A DNA stretch of 64,000 nucleotides from Taibaiella sp. (GTDB lineage: Bacteria; Bacteroidota; Bacteroidia; Chitinophagales; Chitinophagaceae). The translations under genes and the position numbers were made by a program. Under the pieces are notes generated by a model. It made no database searches. It was not told the origin of the DNA and saw only the letters and a list, made by a program, of their open reading frames with translations. The stretch is from the NCBI GenBank assembly GCA_013815385.1, contig JACDGL010000004.1, positions 62,001 to 126,000 on the forward strand, given 5' to 3'. Of the stretch, positions 10,149-18,680 are shown one piece after another. The first letter of the stretch is position 1, and the number at the start of each line of letters is the position of its first letter.

Positions 10149-10861
10149 ATTTTAAACAAAAAATTAACAAATAGGCTTGAAAGTACTAAAAATAGTAATT
10201 CTGAGCAAATTTTAAGAATATATCCGTTGTGTAATAGTTGGCTATATATTTATATGTAAGGAACTTACACTAGAAGAGATATTATAAATGGGGTGTAGCT
10301 CTAAATATTAAGATCAAAGGTAAATCAGTAAGATTTTGAATATTTGTAAATAAGTGCGGAAAAGACTTTTTAGCGTTGCTTTTATACCCAAGTTTGGGGG
10401 ATGCTGCCGAAAAATGTTGCAATTCTTTACCTTTTTGTGGATAGCATACGCCGGATGCATTGACTGTGGCTTTTATTAACTTTTAAAATATGGTAATTCA
10501 TTGCCGAAAAAGGTTAATTCTCCGCCGTTTTACTTCCATTTCAGGTTAATTTTACTTCTATCAGGGTTAATTTTTCCGTCTTGATTAACCTTTTTCGGAA
10601 TGCAGTGTGTGGCATAAACGCCTACTTTCCCAACCCGGTAACAAATAATATTTCAAAGAACTGCAACCCAATATCCCGGTTCACATGTAAGATACTATTA
10701 GGGGGAATTCTGTGCAAATCTGATATTTATGGTACTACAGTTATAAGGTATGATACAGCAGTTATAGGGGTATGATGTCGAATTGTTATACCTCTAAATG
10801 CAGGCACCTTATTAACATTACATCAACATTGGAGGTAGTAACTTTACAAAAACGTGGGGAT
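10149..10861. other. Gene-poor 0.7-kb intergenic stretch with repeats
   Basis: No convincing gene is seen. The stretch contains the promoter region of the Ig-repeat gene at its left end, an inverted/tandem repeat element at 10498-10602, a diverged partial copy of that element's arm at about 10406-10430 (TGCCGAAAAATGTTGC), and two similar copies of cagttata-gg-tatgat near 10738 and 10761. The open frames that cross it (for example 10581-10775) have no family match and poor codon character. Confidence 0.6.
10498..10602. repeat. Inverted repeat enclosing a 21-22 bp tandem repeat
   Basis: The arm CCGAAAAAGGTTAAT (10504-10518) is exactly inverted at 10584-10598 (ATTAACCTTTTTCGG). The match extends outward by CATT/AATG with one extra G on the left arm. 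Between the arms are two copies of a 21-22 bp unit (10528-10549 and 10550-10570, TTTTACTTC...TCAGG-TTAA), giving three direct GGTTAATT motifs and one inverted. The total is about 105 bp. No target-site duplication was seen. It could be a repetitive extragenic element, a MITE-like remnant or a binding site array. Confidence 0.6.
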
Positions 10862-11194
10862 ATGGCAAGATTTATACCGAGTAGACATGTACAGGGGGCA
10901 CGCCATGGGTGGCATTTGTTTCGCAATCGCAGAACATTGTGGCAAATGCTGAGAGAGGCTATGCGGGGCCAGTACCGAATGTCATTAATGACCAATATAA
11001 TCCTTGTTTTTTCTATAATATATATCATATCACCAATAGACCTGATACCTGATTTTATACCGGTAATAGGATGGATAGATGATGGACTGGTACTATTCCT
11101 GTTACTAAAACGCCTGACCTTTGAAACACAGCGCTATATGCGTTTTAAGGCAATGGAAAGAAGAAACAGCCAGAACACTATTATTATAAAGTAG
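10862..11194 (+). CDS. DUF1232 (YkvA-like) small membrane protein
   Basis: A 110-residue protein with the diagnostic DUF1232 motif ISPIDLIPDFIPVIGWIDD in the middle, flanked by two hydrophobic segments (about residues 40-60 and 62-80). The N-terminus is rich in Arg and His. The frame is open further upstream (to 10772), but the upstream residues look like non-coding translation and ATG 10862 puts the family start in the usual place. DUF1232 proteins are small membrane proteins of uncertain role. The gene is convergent with coaD, with 7 bases between the stops. Confidence 0.8.
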   Translation: MARFIPSRHVQGARHGWHLFRNRRTLWQMLREAMRGQYRMSLMTNIILVFSIIYIISPIDLIPDFIPVIGWIDDGLVLFLLLKRLTFETQRYMRFKAMERRNSQNTIIIK

Positions 11195-11201
11195 GAAGAT
11201 A

Positions 11202-11660
11202 CTAGTAAGTAACCTCATCTGGAACAAACATCCTGACATTGCCGCCATTGCGAATAACATCGCGAACAAGCGTGGAAGATATAGTAGAATATAAAGGGGA
11301 GCACGTGAGGAATATAGTTTCAATACCAGGAGCAAGCATCCTATTCATATCTGCAATTGCCTTTTCGTATTCAAAATCACTTATATAGCGAATACCCCTA
11401 AGTATATAGTTTGCCCCTACCTGTTTGCAATAATCAACCGTCAATCCCTCGTATCCTGCTATTTCCACCCTTGGCTCTTTCTTAAATATTTGCTTCATCC
11501 AATCGGTACGCTGATCGACGGTGAACATGGGCTGCTTGGAAGCATTGATACCGACCCCGATTATCAATTTATCGAACAAGGGAACAGCACGCTCTATAAT
11601 ATCCACGTGGCCCTTGGTGATGGGATCAAAAGTGCCCGGGAAAAGACATATACGCTGCAT
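11202..11660 (-). CDS. coaD: Pantetheine-phosphate adenylyltransferase
   Basis: CoaD joins ATP and 4'-phosphopantetheine to dephospho-CoA, the fourth step of coenzyme A synthesis in the cytoplasm. The 152-residue length is normal. Residues 9-18 (GTFDPITKGH) carry the nucleotidyltransferase TxGH motif; LRGIRYISDFEYE and YSTISSTLVRDV are the conserved substrate and ATP-binding segments. It is the last gene of a minus-strand operon: DUF3822 gene, rsmD (11 bases... spacing is 10), coaD. ATG at 11660. Confidence 0.97.
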   Translation of the reverse strand: MQRICLFPGTFDPITKGHVDIIERAVPLFDKLIIGVGINASKQPMFTVDQRTDWMKQIFKKEPRVEIAGYEGLTVDYCKQVGANYILRGIRYISDFEYEKAIADMNRMLAPGIETIFLTCSPLYSTISSTLVRDVIRNGGNVRMFVPDEVTY

Positions 11661-11670
11661 GATATAAAAG

Positions 11671-12204
11671 TTATTGAAAAAAGGTGAATATAGTAGTACC
11701 GTAGTTTTTCATCTTAATAAATCCGGGGTGCTGCCTGTAATCATTACGGGGGGTATGCTCCAGCACAAATATCCCCTTATCGGCCAGCATTTTTTTTTCA
11801 AACACCAGCATAGGTAAATCATCTATATTTTCCAGCGCATAGGGAGGTCCGGCAAAAATAAAATCGTACGAATCGGTGCTTTGCTTCATAAAGCGAAATA
11901 CGTCACCCATTATTATGTGCATCTTATCCTGAATGCCTAATGCTTGTGCTGTTTTTTTGATAAAGGCAATGCTAGCCTTATCGCGCTCTATAATAGTAAG
12001 GTCAGCAGCCCCGCGCGAGGCGAGCTCGTAGCTGATACTACCGGTGCCACCAAAAATATCGCAGGTCCTGATCCCTTCCATATCCAGCATATTCTGCAAA
12101 GTATTGAACAGGCCCTCCTTTGCTACTTCTGTTGTGGGCCTGGCCGGTATGCCCACAGGGGGACTGAACCTTCTGCCTCCAAAGTCGCCTCCTACAATAC
12201 GCAT
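11671..12204 (-). CDS. rsmD: 16S rRNA (guanine(966)-N2)-methyltransferase RsmD-like
   Basis: A 177-residue class I SAM-dependent methyltransferase. It starts MRIVGGDFGGRRFSPP, the typical RsmD N-terminus, with ARPTTEVAKEGLFNTL after it. SAM-binding motif I is DIFGGTGSISYEL. The predicted job is N2 methylation of G966 in 16S rRNA. Oddity: motif IV, normally DPPY in this family, reads AGPPY (residues 118-122; Gly119 encoded by GGA), so the catalytic aspartate position is changed. The rest of the protein is intact. The gene overlaps the end of the upstream DUF3822 gene start region by 13 bases and precedes coaD by 10 bases, a conserved Bacteroidota arrangement. Confidence 0.9.
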   Translation of the reverse strand: MRIVGGDFGGRRFSPPVGIPARPTTEVAKEGLFNTLQNMLDMEGIRTCDIFGGTGSISYELASRGAADLTIIERDKASIAFIKKTAQALGIQDKMHIIMGDVFRFMKQSTDSYDFIFAGPPYALENIDDLPMLVFEKKMLADKGIFVLEHTPRNDYRQHPGFIKMKNYGTTIFTFFQ

Positions 12205-13028
12205 GACTGCATTAATTGCACTAACTGAACAGCATTAGACCACTCGCCCTTTACAGGGTCTTTTGCAGATTTATCAATCACATTATTAAAATATTCTGCT
12301 AGGTCGTAAAGCAGCGGATTGAGCGCTGCAGCAAGTACAGAACATTGAAACACTAACTGGTAAGAAGCTACCTTGTAATGCTTACAAAGCGATTTGATAT
12401 GATAAGAAATATCTTCTGCAGTAGTGTAGGGAAAAACCTGGTGCCACTTCAGGGTCTTATTATTATACATAGTACCATATACTTCACTATCAGTAATGCA
12501 GCATATAAGCGTATAGCCCGCCTTGAGCGGCTTGCGGAACTGATATGCAGCAAATGGCATCACTTTCGCATTTTTAAAATTATCCTGAAGCAATGTTTTT
12601 ATCTCGGCAGGCCATGCATATAAATAATTAGCCTTTTCCTCACTAAAATACTGGACGTTAATAGCATCAGTAGCTTCTATAAAGTGAATGCTCTTCAGCC
12701 AATCGACAGCGCTTTTTTCATCGTATAATTGTTCGGGCACCAACATGTATTTATCCGTACCAATAAATATATTGCTGACCAGTTCTCTTTTAGCAAGGAA
12801 TGGATCGCCGGCGAGCTGCTGCTGATAAAACGCCAAAGGCCATGGCCCCAGCTCCTTATCCGCACCATTATATCTTATTGACAGCAACTCCTTGTTGTAC
12901 CCAAATGCTGCTGACAACATGCCATTAGAAAACACACCACATATCACCTCTGATATTTGCTGGATGTTCAGGTTGCCTGCAGGACTATATACCTGCTGCG
13001 CATTGGCTGTATTATTAAGCTGTATCAT
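12192..13028 (-). CDS. DUF3822 family protein
   Basis: A 278-residue soluble protein with no signal peptide or membrane segment. The position directly before rsmD and coaD, and features such as the LSIRYNG and FIEATDAINVQYF segments, fit DUF3822, a Bacteroidota family that I know only from this neighbourhood. The family is thought to have an actin-like/ASKHA-type fold by weak resemblance, but I cannot show this from the sequence. Its stop overlaps the rsmD start by 13 bases, which points to translational coupling. The function is unknown. Confidence 0.75.
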   Translation of the reverse strand: MIQLNNTANAQQVYSPAGNLNIQQISEVICGVFSNGMLSAAFGYNKELLSIRYNGADKELGPWPLAFYQQQLAGDPFLAKRELVSNIFIGTDKYMLVPEQLYDEKSAVDWLKSIHFIEATDAINVQYFSEEKANYLYAWPAEIKTLLQDNFKNAKVMPFAAYQFRKPLKAGYTLICCITDSEVYGTMYNNKTLKWHQVFPYTTAEDISYHIKSLCKHYKVASYQLVFQCSVLAAALNPLLYDLAEYFNNVIDKSAKDPVKGEWSNAVQLVQLMQSCVL

Positions 13029-13047
13029 AGATACCGTAATTATAGAA

Positions 13048-13055
13048 TAAATTTG
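13048..13055 (+). promoter_or_regulatory. TAnnTTTG -7 box before the MATE gene
   Basis: TAAATTTG matches the Bacteroidota -7 consensus. It lies 35 bases before the GTG start of the MATE gene. No TTTG element was found at the right distance upstream, so only the -7 half is supported. Confidence 0.4.
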
Positions 13056-13090
13056 CGAATAATATTGTACAGAATGGCAAAATTACGAAT

Positions 13091-14422
13091 GTGAAGGCTT
13101 TAGTTACCAACAAAGAAATAATAAAGTTAGCAGCACCCATATCCCTGGCTTTACTAATACCTCAAATAAGTTTTCTTACCAATACGGCCTTCCTGGGCAG
13201 ACTGGGCGTAAAGGAACTAGGCGTAAATGGCATAACAGGCATTTTTTACCTGATATTAGCTATGATAGGCTACGGCCTCAGCAATGGCCTGCAAATACAA
13301 ATGGCACGACGGTCAGGAGCACATGACCGCGAAGGATTGTCTAAAATATTTACCAATGGCCTGATGCTGGCGGTTTTCCTGGCACTGTGCCTGATGATGA
13401 CGACCTTGTGGCTGGCACCATTAATATTTGGATATAGCCTCCATAACACTGAAAACATATTGCTGAGTGTAAACTTTCTATACATCAGAGTATGGGGATT
13501 GCCATTTTTATTGCTAACCCAAATATTTAATTCCTTTTTTATAGTTACCGGCCGCTCCAGATATCTTGTGCATGGATCGGTTGTGGCTACTGTAGTGAAT
13601 ATAGCCCTTGACTATGTGCTGATCTTTGGGAAGTGTGGGTTTCCACAACTAGGTATTATGGGCGCAGCCATTGCCTCTGTAATATCGGAAATAGCCTATT
13701 GCATTACCCTATTCAGCGTCTATTACTTTAAAAAGATGCAATTGCAGTACCCGTTGCGATTTTATGCTGATTTCAGCTTGTCTCTTTGCCAACACACACT
13801 AAAAGTTGCTACTCCACTTATTATCCAGTTTATGTTCAGCATAGGCGGGTGGCAGGTATTCTTTATTTTCATAGAACACCTGGGCCAACGGGAACTAGCA
13901 GCATCGCAGATACTGAGAAGCATATTTGGAATAGTGGGCATAGTAACCTGGGCATTCGCAGCCACCTGCAATACGATGGTAAGCAATATAATAGGCCAGG
14001 GAAGACAAGGAGAAGTTATAAACCTGGTAGGAAAAATAGCACGCCTCAGCATACTGTTTACTGCTGTTTTATGTGTGACCCTATTCGCTTTCTCAAGCGA
14101 GTTCCTTACGCTGTACCGTGATGATGCAGAGCTTATCCGGTTTGCGCTACCCAGCCTGCGTGTGATAACGCTTGCTACCCTTATCATGTCCCTCTCTACT
14201 GTTGTATTCAATGGGGTAGTGGGTACAGGGAATACGCTTGTGAACCTAAGCATAGAAATAGCGTGCGTATCCAGCTATCTTATTTACTGCTACATAGTAA
14301 TATACCGCATGCACAGCGCGCTATATATATGCTGGCTGGCGGAGTTTGTGTACTGGTCTACCCTGTTGCTGACCAGCTTCGTATATCTGAGAAGCGGAAG
14401 GTGGAAGGGGAAAAAGATATAA
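13091..14422 (+). CDS. MATE family efflux transporter
   Basis: A 443-residue inner-membrane protein with about 12 hydrophobic helices in two similar halves, as in MATE (MatE) exporters of the DinF/NorM type. Typical segments are APISLALLIPQISFLTNTAFLGRLG at the start and the second-half LKVATPLIIQFMFSIGGWQVFF. It would export cationic or other small molecules using a Na+ or H+ gradient; the substrate cannot be read from the sequence. The start is GTG 13091: the nearby upstream ATG is in another frame and meets a stop at once. It converges with the alanine dehydrogenase-like gene 10 bases later. Confidence 0.88.
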   Translation: MKALVTNKEIIKLAAPISLALLIPQISFLTNTAFLGRLGVKELGVNGITGIFYLILAMIGYGLSNGLQIQMARRSGAHDREGLSKIFTNGLMLAVFLALCLMMTTLWLAPLIFGYSLHNTENILLSVNFLYIRVWGLPFLLLTQIFNSFFIVTGRSRYLVHGSVVATVVNIALDYVLIFGKCGFPQLGIMGAAIASVISEIAYCITLFSVYYFKKMQLQYPLRFYADFSLSLCQHTLKVATPLIIQFMFSIGGWQVFFIFIEHLGQRELAASQILRSIFGIVGIVTWAFAATCNTMVSNIIGQGRQGEVINLVGKIARLSILFTAVLCVTLFAFSSEFLTLYRDDAELIRFALPSLRVITLATLIMSLSTVVFNGVVGTGNTLVNLSIEIACVSSYLIYCYIVIYRMHSALYICWLAEFVYWSTLLLTSFVYLRSGRWKGKKI

Positions 14423-14432
14423 TCCTATAATA

Positions 14433-15653
14433 TTAGGTCTGGGTTGCTAACAACAGATCCAGATCAGTATATTTCATATTGAAGCGCTTGGCAATATGCG
14501 CATTTGTCGCAAATCCTTTGTACATATACACCCCATTGCGAATACCACTCTTAGTCTGGATAAGCCCCTCAATACCACCAGTGACCGCACATTGCTGCAT
14601 GATGGGCATAAGTACATTGCTGATAGCACGGGAAGCGGTACGAGCAACGCTGGATGCAATATTGGGTACGCAATAGTGGATCACATCATACTTCTTGAAA
14701 ACAGGATTTTCGTGAGTAGTCATACGGGAAGTTTCAAAACAACCGCCGCGATCTATGCTTACATCTATTATCACTGACCCTGCCTTCATATCTTTTACCA
14801 TACTCTCGGGTACTACAACCGGTGTTATTCCTTTTACGGGTTTGAGAGCACCGACTGCCACATCTGCATTAGCCAGTTCCTCAGCCAATGTTACGGGTTC
14901 CATAACGGAGGTAAAGCAGCGCCTGCCAATATTATTCTGCAAGCGCATGAGGCGGTATATAGAGTTGTCAAAAATCTTTACTGAAGCACCGAGACCAAAG
15001 GCAGTACGGGCCGCGAACTCACCAACCACACCTGCACCAATAATCAACACCTTTACGGGAGGTACACCCGATATGCCACCAAGAAGTATACCCTTACCAT
15101 TGTGTATGTTGCTGAGATATTTGGCAGCAGTAAGGATAGCGCAACTTCCGGCTATCTCGCTCATAGAACGAACGATAGGATAGGTTCCCGCATCATCCTT
15201 TATTGATTCAAATGCTATGGCAATTATTTTTTTCTGGACCAGCTGCTCGAGTATCTGCGCTTTGAGGAGTGGGAGATGTATGGGCGATATCACAACCTGC
15301 CCATGCTGTAACAGTATAGCCTCATCATCTGAGATGGGCGCTGACTTTATCAGTATGCTTGCCTTGTATAGCTCGGCCCGGTCGTACACTATCCTTGCGC
15401 CGGCTTCGCTATAATCATTATCATAATAAAAAGAGCCTTCGCCCGCGCAATGTTCTACTGCCACTTCATGACCATCATTAACCAATACCGACACGGCTTC
15501 TGGAGTAAGCGCAATGCGATTTTCCTGAAAGGATGTTTCTTTCGGTATACCTATAAAAAGTTGTTTTTTCCTAGGTAATATTTCCAGCGCCTCTTCAAGT
15601 GGTACGTAAGAAAATGAAGGTGAAATGTATGGTTTCTTAGTCATGCCCTGCAT
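14433..15653 (-). CDS. Alanine dehydrogenase / PNT-family NAD(P)-dependent oxidoreductase
   Basis: A protein of about 406 residues. The N-terminal AlaDh_PNT domain is clear (IGIPKETSFQENRIALTPEAV, with the conserved Lys and Arg), and the central Rossmann domain has GAGVVGEFAARTAFGLGA. The end of the domain, CVPNIASSVARTAS, matches the CVPNxPxxVxRT-type motif of alanine dehydrogenases. The likely reaction is L-alanine to pyruvate and ammonia with NAD+. The N-terminus is about 30 residues longer than in the classic enzyme, as in Bacteroidota homologues. The frame opens at a TTG (15698); ATG 15653 or 15644 is more likely. It could instead be a related PNT-type enzyme with another substrate. Confidence 0.82.
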   Translation of the reverse strand: MQGMTKKPYISPSFSYVPLEEALEILPRKKQLFIGIPKETSFQENRIALTPEAVSVLVNDGHEVAVEHCAGEGSFYYDNDYSEAGARIVYDRAELYKASILIKSAPISDDEAILLQHGQVVISPIHLPLLKAQILEQLVQKKIIAIAFESIKDDAGTYPIVRSMSEIAGSCAILTAAKYLSNIHNGKGILLGGISGVPPVKVLIIGAGVVGEFAARTAFGLGASVKIFDNSIYRLMRLQNNIGRRCFTSVMEPVTLAEELANADVAVGALKPVKGITPVVVPESMVKDMKAGSVIIDVSIDRGGCFETSRMTTHENPVFKKYDVIHYCVPNIASSVARTASRAISNVLMPIMQQCAVTGGIEGLIQTKSGIRNGVYMYKGFATNAHIAKRFNMKYTDLDLLLATQT

Positions 15654-15779
15654 GCCTCTATTTTTGAGAAATGTACGAAAATAGTTTCTATCTGACAAGC
15701 AGTTTTAAATAATAATGCAACCGGGCTTCTTGCCAACAACGCTCAATTTTATACAACATCAGCATGAATATTAAAAATG

Positions 15780-15807
15780 AGGGTTTATAGGAGAAACCCT
15801 ATTTTTG
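15780..15807 (+). promoter_or_regulatory. rpoN promoter region with a 7-bp palindrome
   Basis: TATTTTTG (15800-15807) is a full TAnnTTTG match. AGGGTTT (15780-15786) and AAACCCT (15794-15800) form a perfect inverted repeat that ends on the first base of the -7 box. No TTTG is seen upstream. The palindrome could be an operator; as RNA it also resembles a weak terminator with its T-run. Confidence 0.5.
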
Positions 15808-15823
15808 TGAGTAGCTAACAGGT

Positions 15824-17320
15824 ATGCTAAAACAAAGCCAGCAACAACGATTATTACAGAAGTTGTCTCCGCAACAGATTCAGTTAATGAAGCTGCTGCA
15901 GGTACCGACTGCAAACCTGGAAGAACGGATAAAAGAAGAGCTGGAAGAAAATCCTGCATTGGAAACCGGCAATGAGCAGGACGAAATGGCGCAGGATGAG
16001 TATAACCTGGACGACAGGACGGAAAGTGAAGGTGAATCGGAGGTGGACGATGTAGAGCTGAGCAACGACACGGCAGACAAGGTGGACCTGGATGATTTTT
16101 TAAGAAACGAAGACGAAGGCGGTGGATATGACTATAGTGATGACTACTATGGCGATGGGGGAAGCGATACTGACCGGCGTAGTATACCAGTAAGTGTAGA
16201 AACCAGCTTTCATGAACACCTGCTGGACCAACTGGGCCTGCTGGAACTTGATGAAAAGAAACACAGAATAGCAGAACAAATAATAGGTAGCCTGGATGAA
16301 GATGGGTACCTGCGCCGCGAGGTACATGCCATGGTAGATGACCTGGCTTTTGGGCAAAGCATACAAACCACAGCAGAAGAAATAGGCGAACTGATAGCAC
16401 AGATACAAAAATTTGACCCACCGGGTATAGCTGCCTGGACACTGCAGGAATGCCTGACACAACAGCTAAAACGCCTTACCCCTACCCTACCAGTAAAAAA
16501 CGCGATAGAGGTACTGGATAAATACTTTAATGAATTCATCAAGAAGCACTACGATAAGATACAGCGCCAACTGGGGCTAAATAATGAAGATTTTAAAGAA
16601 GTTATCAATATCATCATTAAGCTGAACCCTAAACCAGGGTCTGCATTTGCGGTGCTTAATAAGGCTGAGAGCTATATAATACCTGATTTCTTCATTTTTA
16701 ATAATAACGGGGTGTTAGAATTGTCGCTCAATTCGAAAAACGCGCCTGAACTGCGTGTATCAGAGGGATACCGGGAAATGATGCGGGCCTATGACCGAAG
16801 CGAGAAAAAGGATAAACGCCAAAAGGAAGCCGTGCTATTTATAAAGCAAAAACTGGATTCCGCAAAGTGGTTCATAGACGCCATAAAGCAACGGCAACAC
16901 ACATTGTTGCATAGCATGCAGGCCATAATGGATATACAGCATGAATTTTTCCTGACAGGCGATGAGATGATGCTGAAACCTATGATACTGAAGGATGTAG
17001 CACAGATAACCATGCTGGATGTATCTACGGTATCGCGTGTAGCTAACAGCAAGTATGTGCAAACCGAATTTGGTACCTATAAGCTCAAGTATTTCTTTTC
17101 AGAAGCCTTACAGACCGACAGTGGCGAAGAGGTATCTACCCGGGAAGTAAAAAAAATACTCTCTGATATAATAGGCGGCGAAAGCAAGCGTAAACCATTC
17201 TCTGATGAACGCCTTACTGAAATGCTACAGGAGAAAGGCTATAATATAGCCCGCAGGACGGTTGCCAAATACCGTGAGCAACTGAATATACCTGTAGCCA
17301 GACTTAGAAAGGAACTATAA
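15824..17320 (+). CDS. rpoN: RNA polymerase sigma-54 factor
   Basis: Sigma-54 directs RNA polymerase to -24/-12 promoters that need AAA+ activators. The 498-residue protein has all regions: a Gln/Leu-rich region I (residues 1-45, LKQSQQQRLLQKLSPQQIQ), an acidic region II (about 50-115, many Asp/Glu), a core-binding domain, the helix-turn-helix segment (MLDVSTVSRVANSKYVQT), and the RpoN box ARRTVAKYRE near the C-terminus. ATG 15824 is preceded by a TAnnTTTG box. Its 3' end overlaps the convergent DUF3109 gene by 6 bases. No partner enhancer-binding protein is in the window. Confidence 0.97.
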   Translation: MLKQSQQQRLLQKLSPQQIQLMKLLQVPTANLEERIKEELEENPALETGNEQDEMAQDEYNLDDRTESEGESEVDDVELSNDTADKVDLDDFLRNEDEGGGYDYSDDYYGDGGSDTDRRSIPVSVETSFHEHLLDQLGLLELDEKKHRIAEQIIGSLDEDGYLRREVHAMVDDLAFGQSIQTTAEEIGELIAQIQKFDPPGIAAWTLQECLTQQLKRLTPTLPVKNAIEVLDKYFNEFIKKHYDKIQRQLGLNNEDFKEVINIIIKLNPKPGSAFAVLNKAESYIIPDFFIFNNNGVLELSLNSKNAPELRVSEGYREMMRAYDRSEKKDKRQKEAVLFIKQKLDSAKWFIDAIKQRQHTLLHSMQAIMDIQHEFFLTGDEMMLKPMILKDVAQITMLDVSTVSRVANSKYVQTEFGTYKLKYFFSEALQTDSGEEVSTREVKKILSDIIGGESKRKPFSDERLTEMLQEKGYNIARRTVAKYREQLNIPVARLRKEL

Positions 17321-17893
17321 CCTGTCTTTATATTTTTTAGCTACGGCATCCAGCGTATCATAAAACTCCTGGCCATATTTTCTTACCAAAGGACCTTCCA
17401 GAAATTTATACACCGGCACTTTCAACCTGTTGCCCAAGGTGCAGGCAGGGCGGCAAAGAACAGGCCGTGGCTCGTAATTCACCGTGTCATAGCCATCATT
17501 TTCCTTAATACGCAGGGGATATAAATTACAGGATATTGGTTTCTTAAAAGTGATAGCTCCCTCATTATAGGCCTTTTCTATGCCGCACTTTACTATGCCC
17601 AAGTCATCAGTATAGCCATAAGCACATATACCCCCGTTAATAGTAGGTGTTACATATCCATACTCATCGTCCATTGTATGGGTACCCTGCCTGTCTATCT
17701 CCGCGGCATACTGAGCAGGTAAGTAAGGCCTCACTGCGGGATATATCTCTTTAAGAATAAGTACTTCTTCTTCATTGAGCGGAGCACCACAATCGCCATC
17801 CACACAGCAGCCACCTTTGCATTTTCTGAGATCGCAGACAAAATTTTCCTGTATCACTTCATCGCTCAGCAGCACATTATCAATCGCTATCAT
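17315..17893 (-). CDS. DUF3109 family cysteine-rich protein
   Basis: A 192-residue soluble protein with ten cysteines, five of them in the first 35 residues (C20, C25, C29, C30, C35 in VCDLRKCKGGCCVDGDC). Later ones lie in GGICAYG, VKCGIEKA, ISCNLYP, and VLCRPACTLG. This is the DUF3109 pattern, related to YkgJ-type proteins that are suspected to bind Zn or an iron-sulfur cluster. No enzymatic role is established. It lies 29 bases after the CBS-domain gene and is probably cotranscribed with it. It overlaps the rpoN stop by 6 bases. Confidence 0.85.
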   Translation of the reverse strand: MIAIDNVLLSDEVIQENFVCDLRKCKGGCCVDGDCGAPLNEEEVLILKEIYPAVRPYLPAQYAAEIDRQGTHTMDDEYGYVTPTINGGICAYGYTDDLGIVKCGIEKAYNEGAITFKKPISCNLYPLRIKENDGYDTVNYEPRPVLCRPACTLGNRLKVPVYKFLEGPLVRKYGQEFYDTLDAVAKKYKDRL

Positions 17894-17922
17894 TTATCGG
17901 TATTGGGGGGAGAAACGCGAAG

Positions 17923-18585
17923 TTACATATTTATGTAATTCATTAACAGATTGTACCTGCTTTGTACATCTTCTTCATGTGCAACTTCACCATACACCTG
18001 CTTCACGCGGTATTCGTGCCTTTCCAGCGAGGAGATAACTGCCTGAAGGTCTGTTCTATTGGTTTTAATAGTTACTTCCAGATTACCATTTACAGGATTA
18101 GTATAAAGCTGAGTACCGAGGACTACTACATCCTCGTTTTCGAACACCCTCGCAATTTCATAGAGTGTATAGTTGCGGGGATCCATCTCCAATACCACAA
18201 TAGCTCCTGGGGTATCCAGACTACTGTTTTCGGCTATATACTTCAGCAGATCGTCCCTTGTTATAGAACCCAGATAATGGTTGCCATTATCCACTACCGG
18301 CAAAACAGTCAGATTGTGCTGGTGGGTAGTACGCAACGCATCATATGGATGCGCCACTGCCATCACAACCGGCTTATAATTAAGAAAACCGGCATCTTTA
18401 AGGGGCAGGTCGGGCGTTTCCCAGTCGAGCAGGCTACTCTCTGCTACCAGCGCTAAATATTGTTCGTCTGCGACCAATGGCAGATGTGCCAGGCCTGTTT
18501 CTTCCATCAGTTGCAATGCCTTGGTGCCTGTATCCTCAAGCGATAAAACAGGTACTACAGGCGAAATCAATTGTTCTATGTTCAT
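17923..18585 (-). CDS. CBS-domain protein with C-terminal ACT-like region
   Basis: A 220-residue soluble protein. Residues 1-60 and about 70-125 form a CBS pair (LISPVVPVLSLEDTGTKALQLM; second copy VMAVAHPYDALRTTHQHNLTVLPVVD, ending GSITRDDLL). Residues about 135-215 look ACT-like (VVLEMDPRNYTLYEIARVFE). The layout is that of AcuB-like proteins: CBS pairs bind adenosine nucleotides and ACT domains bind small ligands. What it controls is unknown. It heads a short operon with the DUF3109 gene. Confidence 0.82.
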   Translation of the reverse strand: MNIEQLISPVVPVLSLEDTGTKALQLMEETGLAHLPLVADEQYLALVAESSLLDWETPDLPLKDAGFLNYKPVVMAVAHPYDALRTTHQHNLTVLPVVDNGNHYLGSITRDDLLKYIAENSSLDTPGAIVVLEMDPRNYTLYEIARVFENEDVVVLGTQLYTNPVNGNLEVTIKTNRTDLQAVISSLERHEYRVKQVYGEVAHEEDVQSRYNLLMNYINM

Positions 18586-18680
18586 CTTTCAGCAAGATCC
18601 GTATAACCAGTAAGTACAAAAGATGCGCCAGCTTTTATCAGCGAATCGTTTTATAACATATAAATCACATTTCTATTGTA

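Noticed and set aside
10581-10775. 64-codon ORF with a PNPVTNN string resembling a T9SS sorting motif
   Set aside because: The match is seven residues only, the rest does not fit a sorting domain, and the start is inside the repeat element; chance is more likely than a relic.
15771-16460. 229-codon minus-strand ORF opposite the rpoN 5' half
   Set aside because: Antisense to an acidic sigma-54 region, His/Pro-rich, no family, and it crosses the rpoN promoter.
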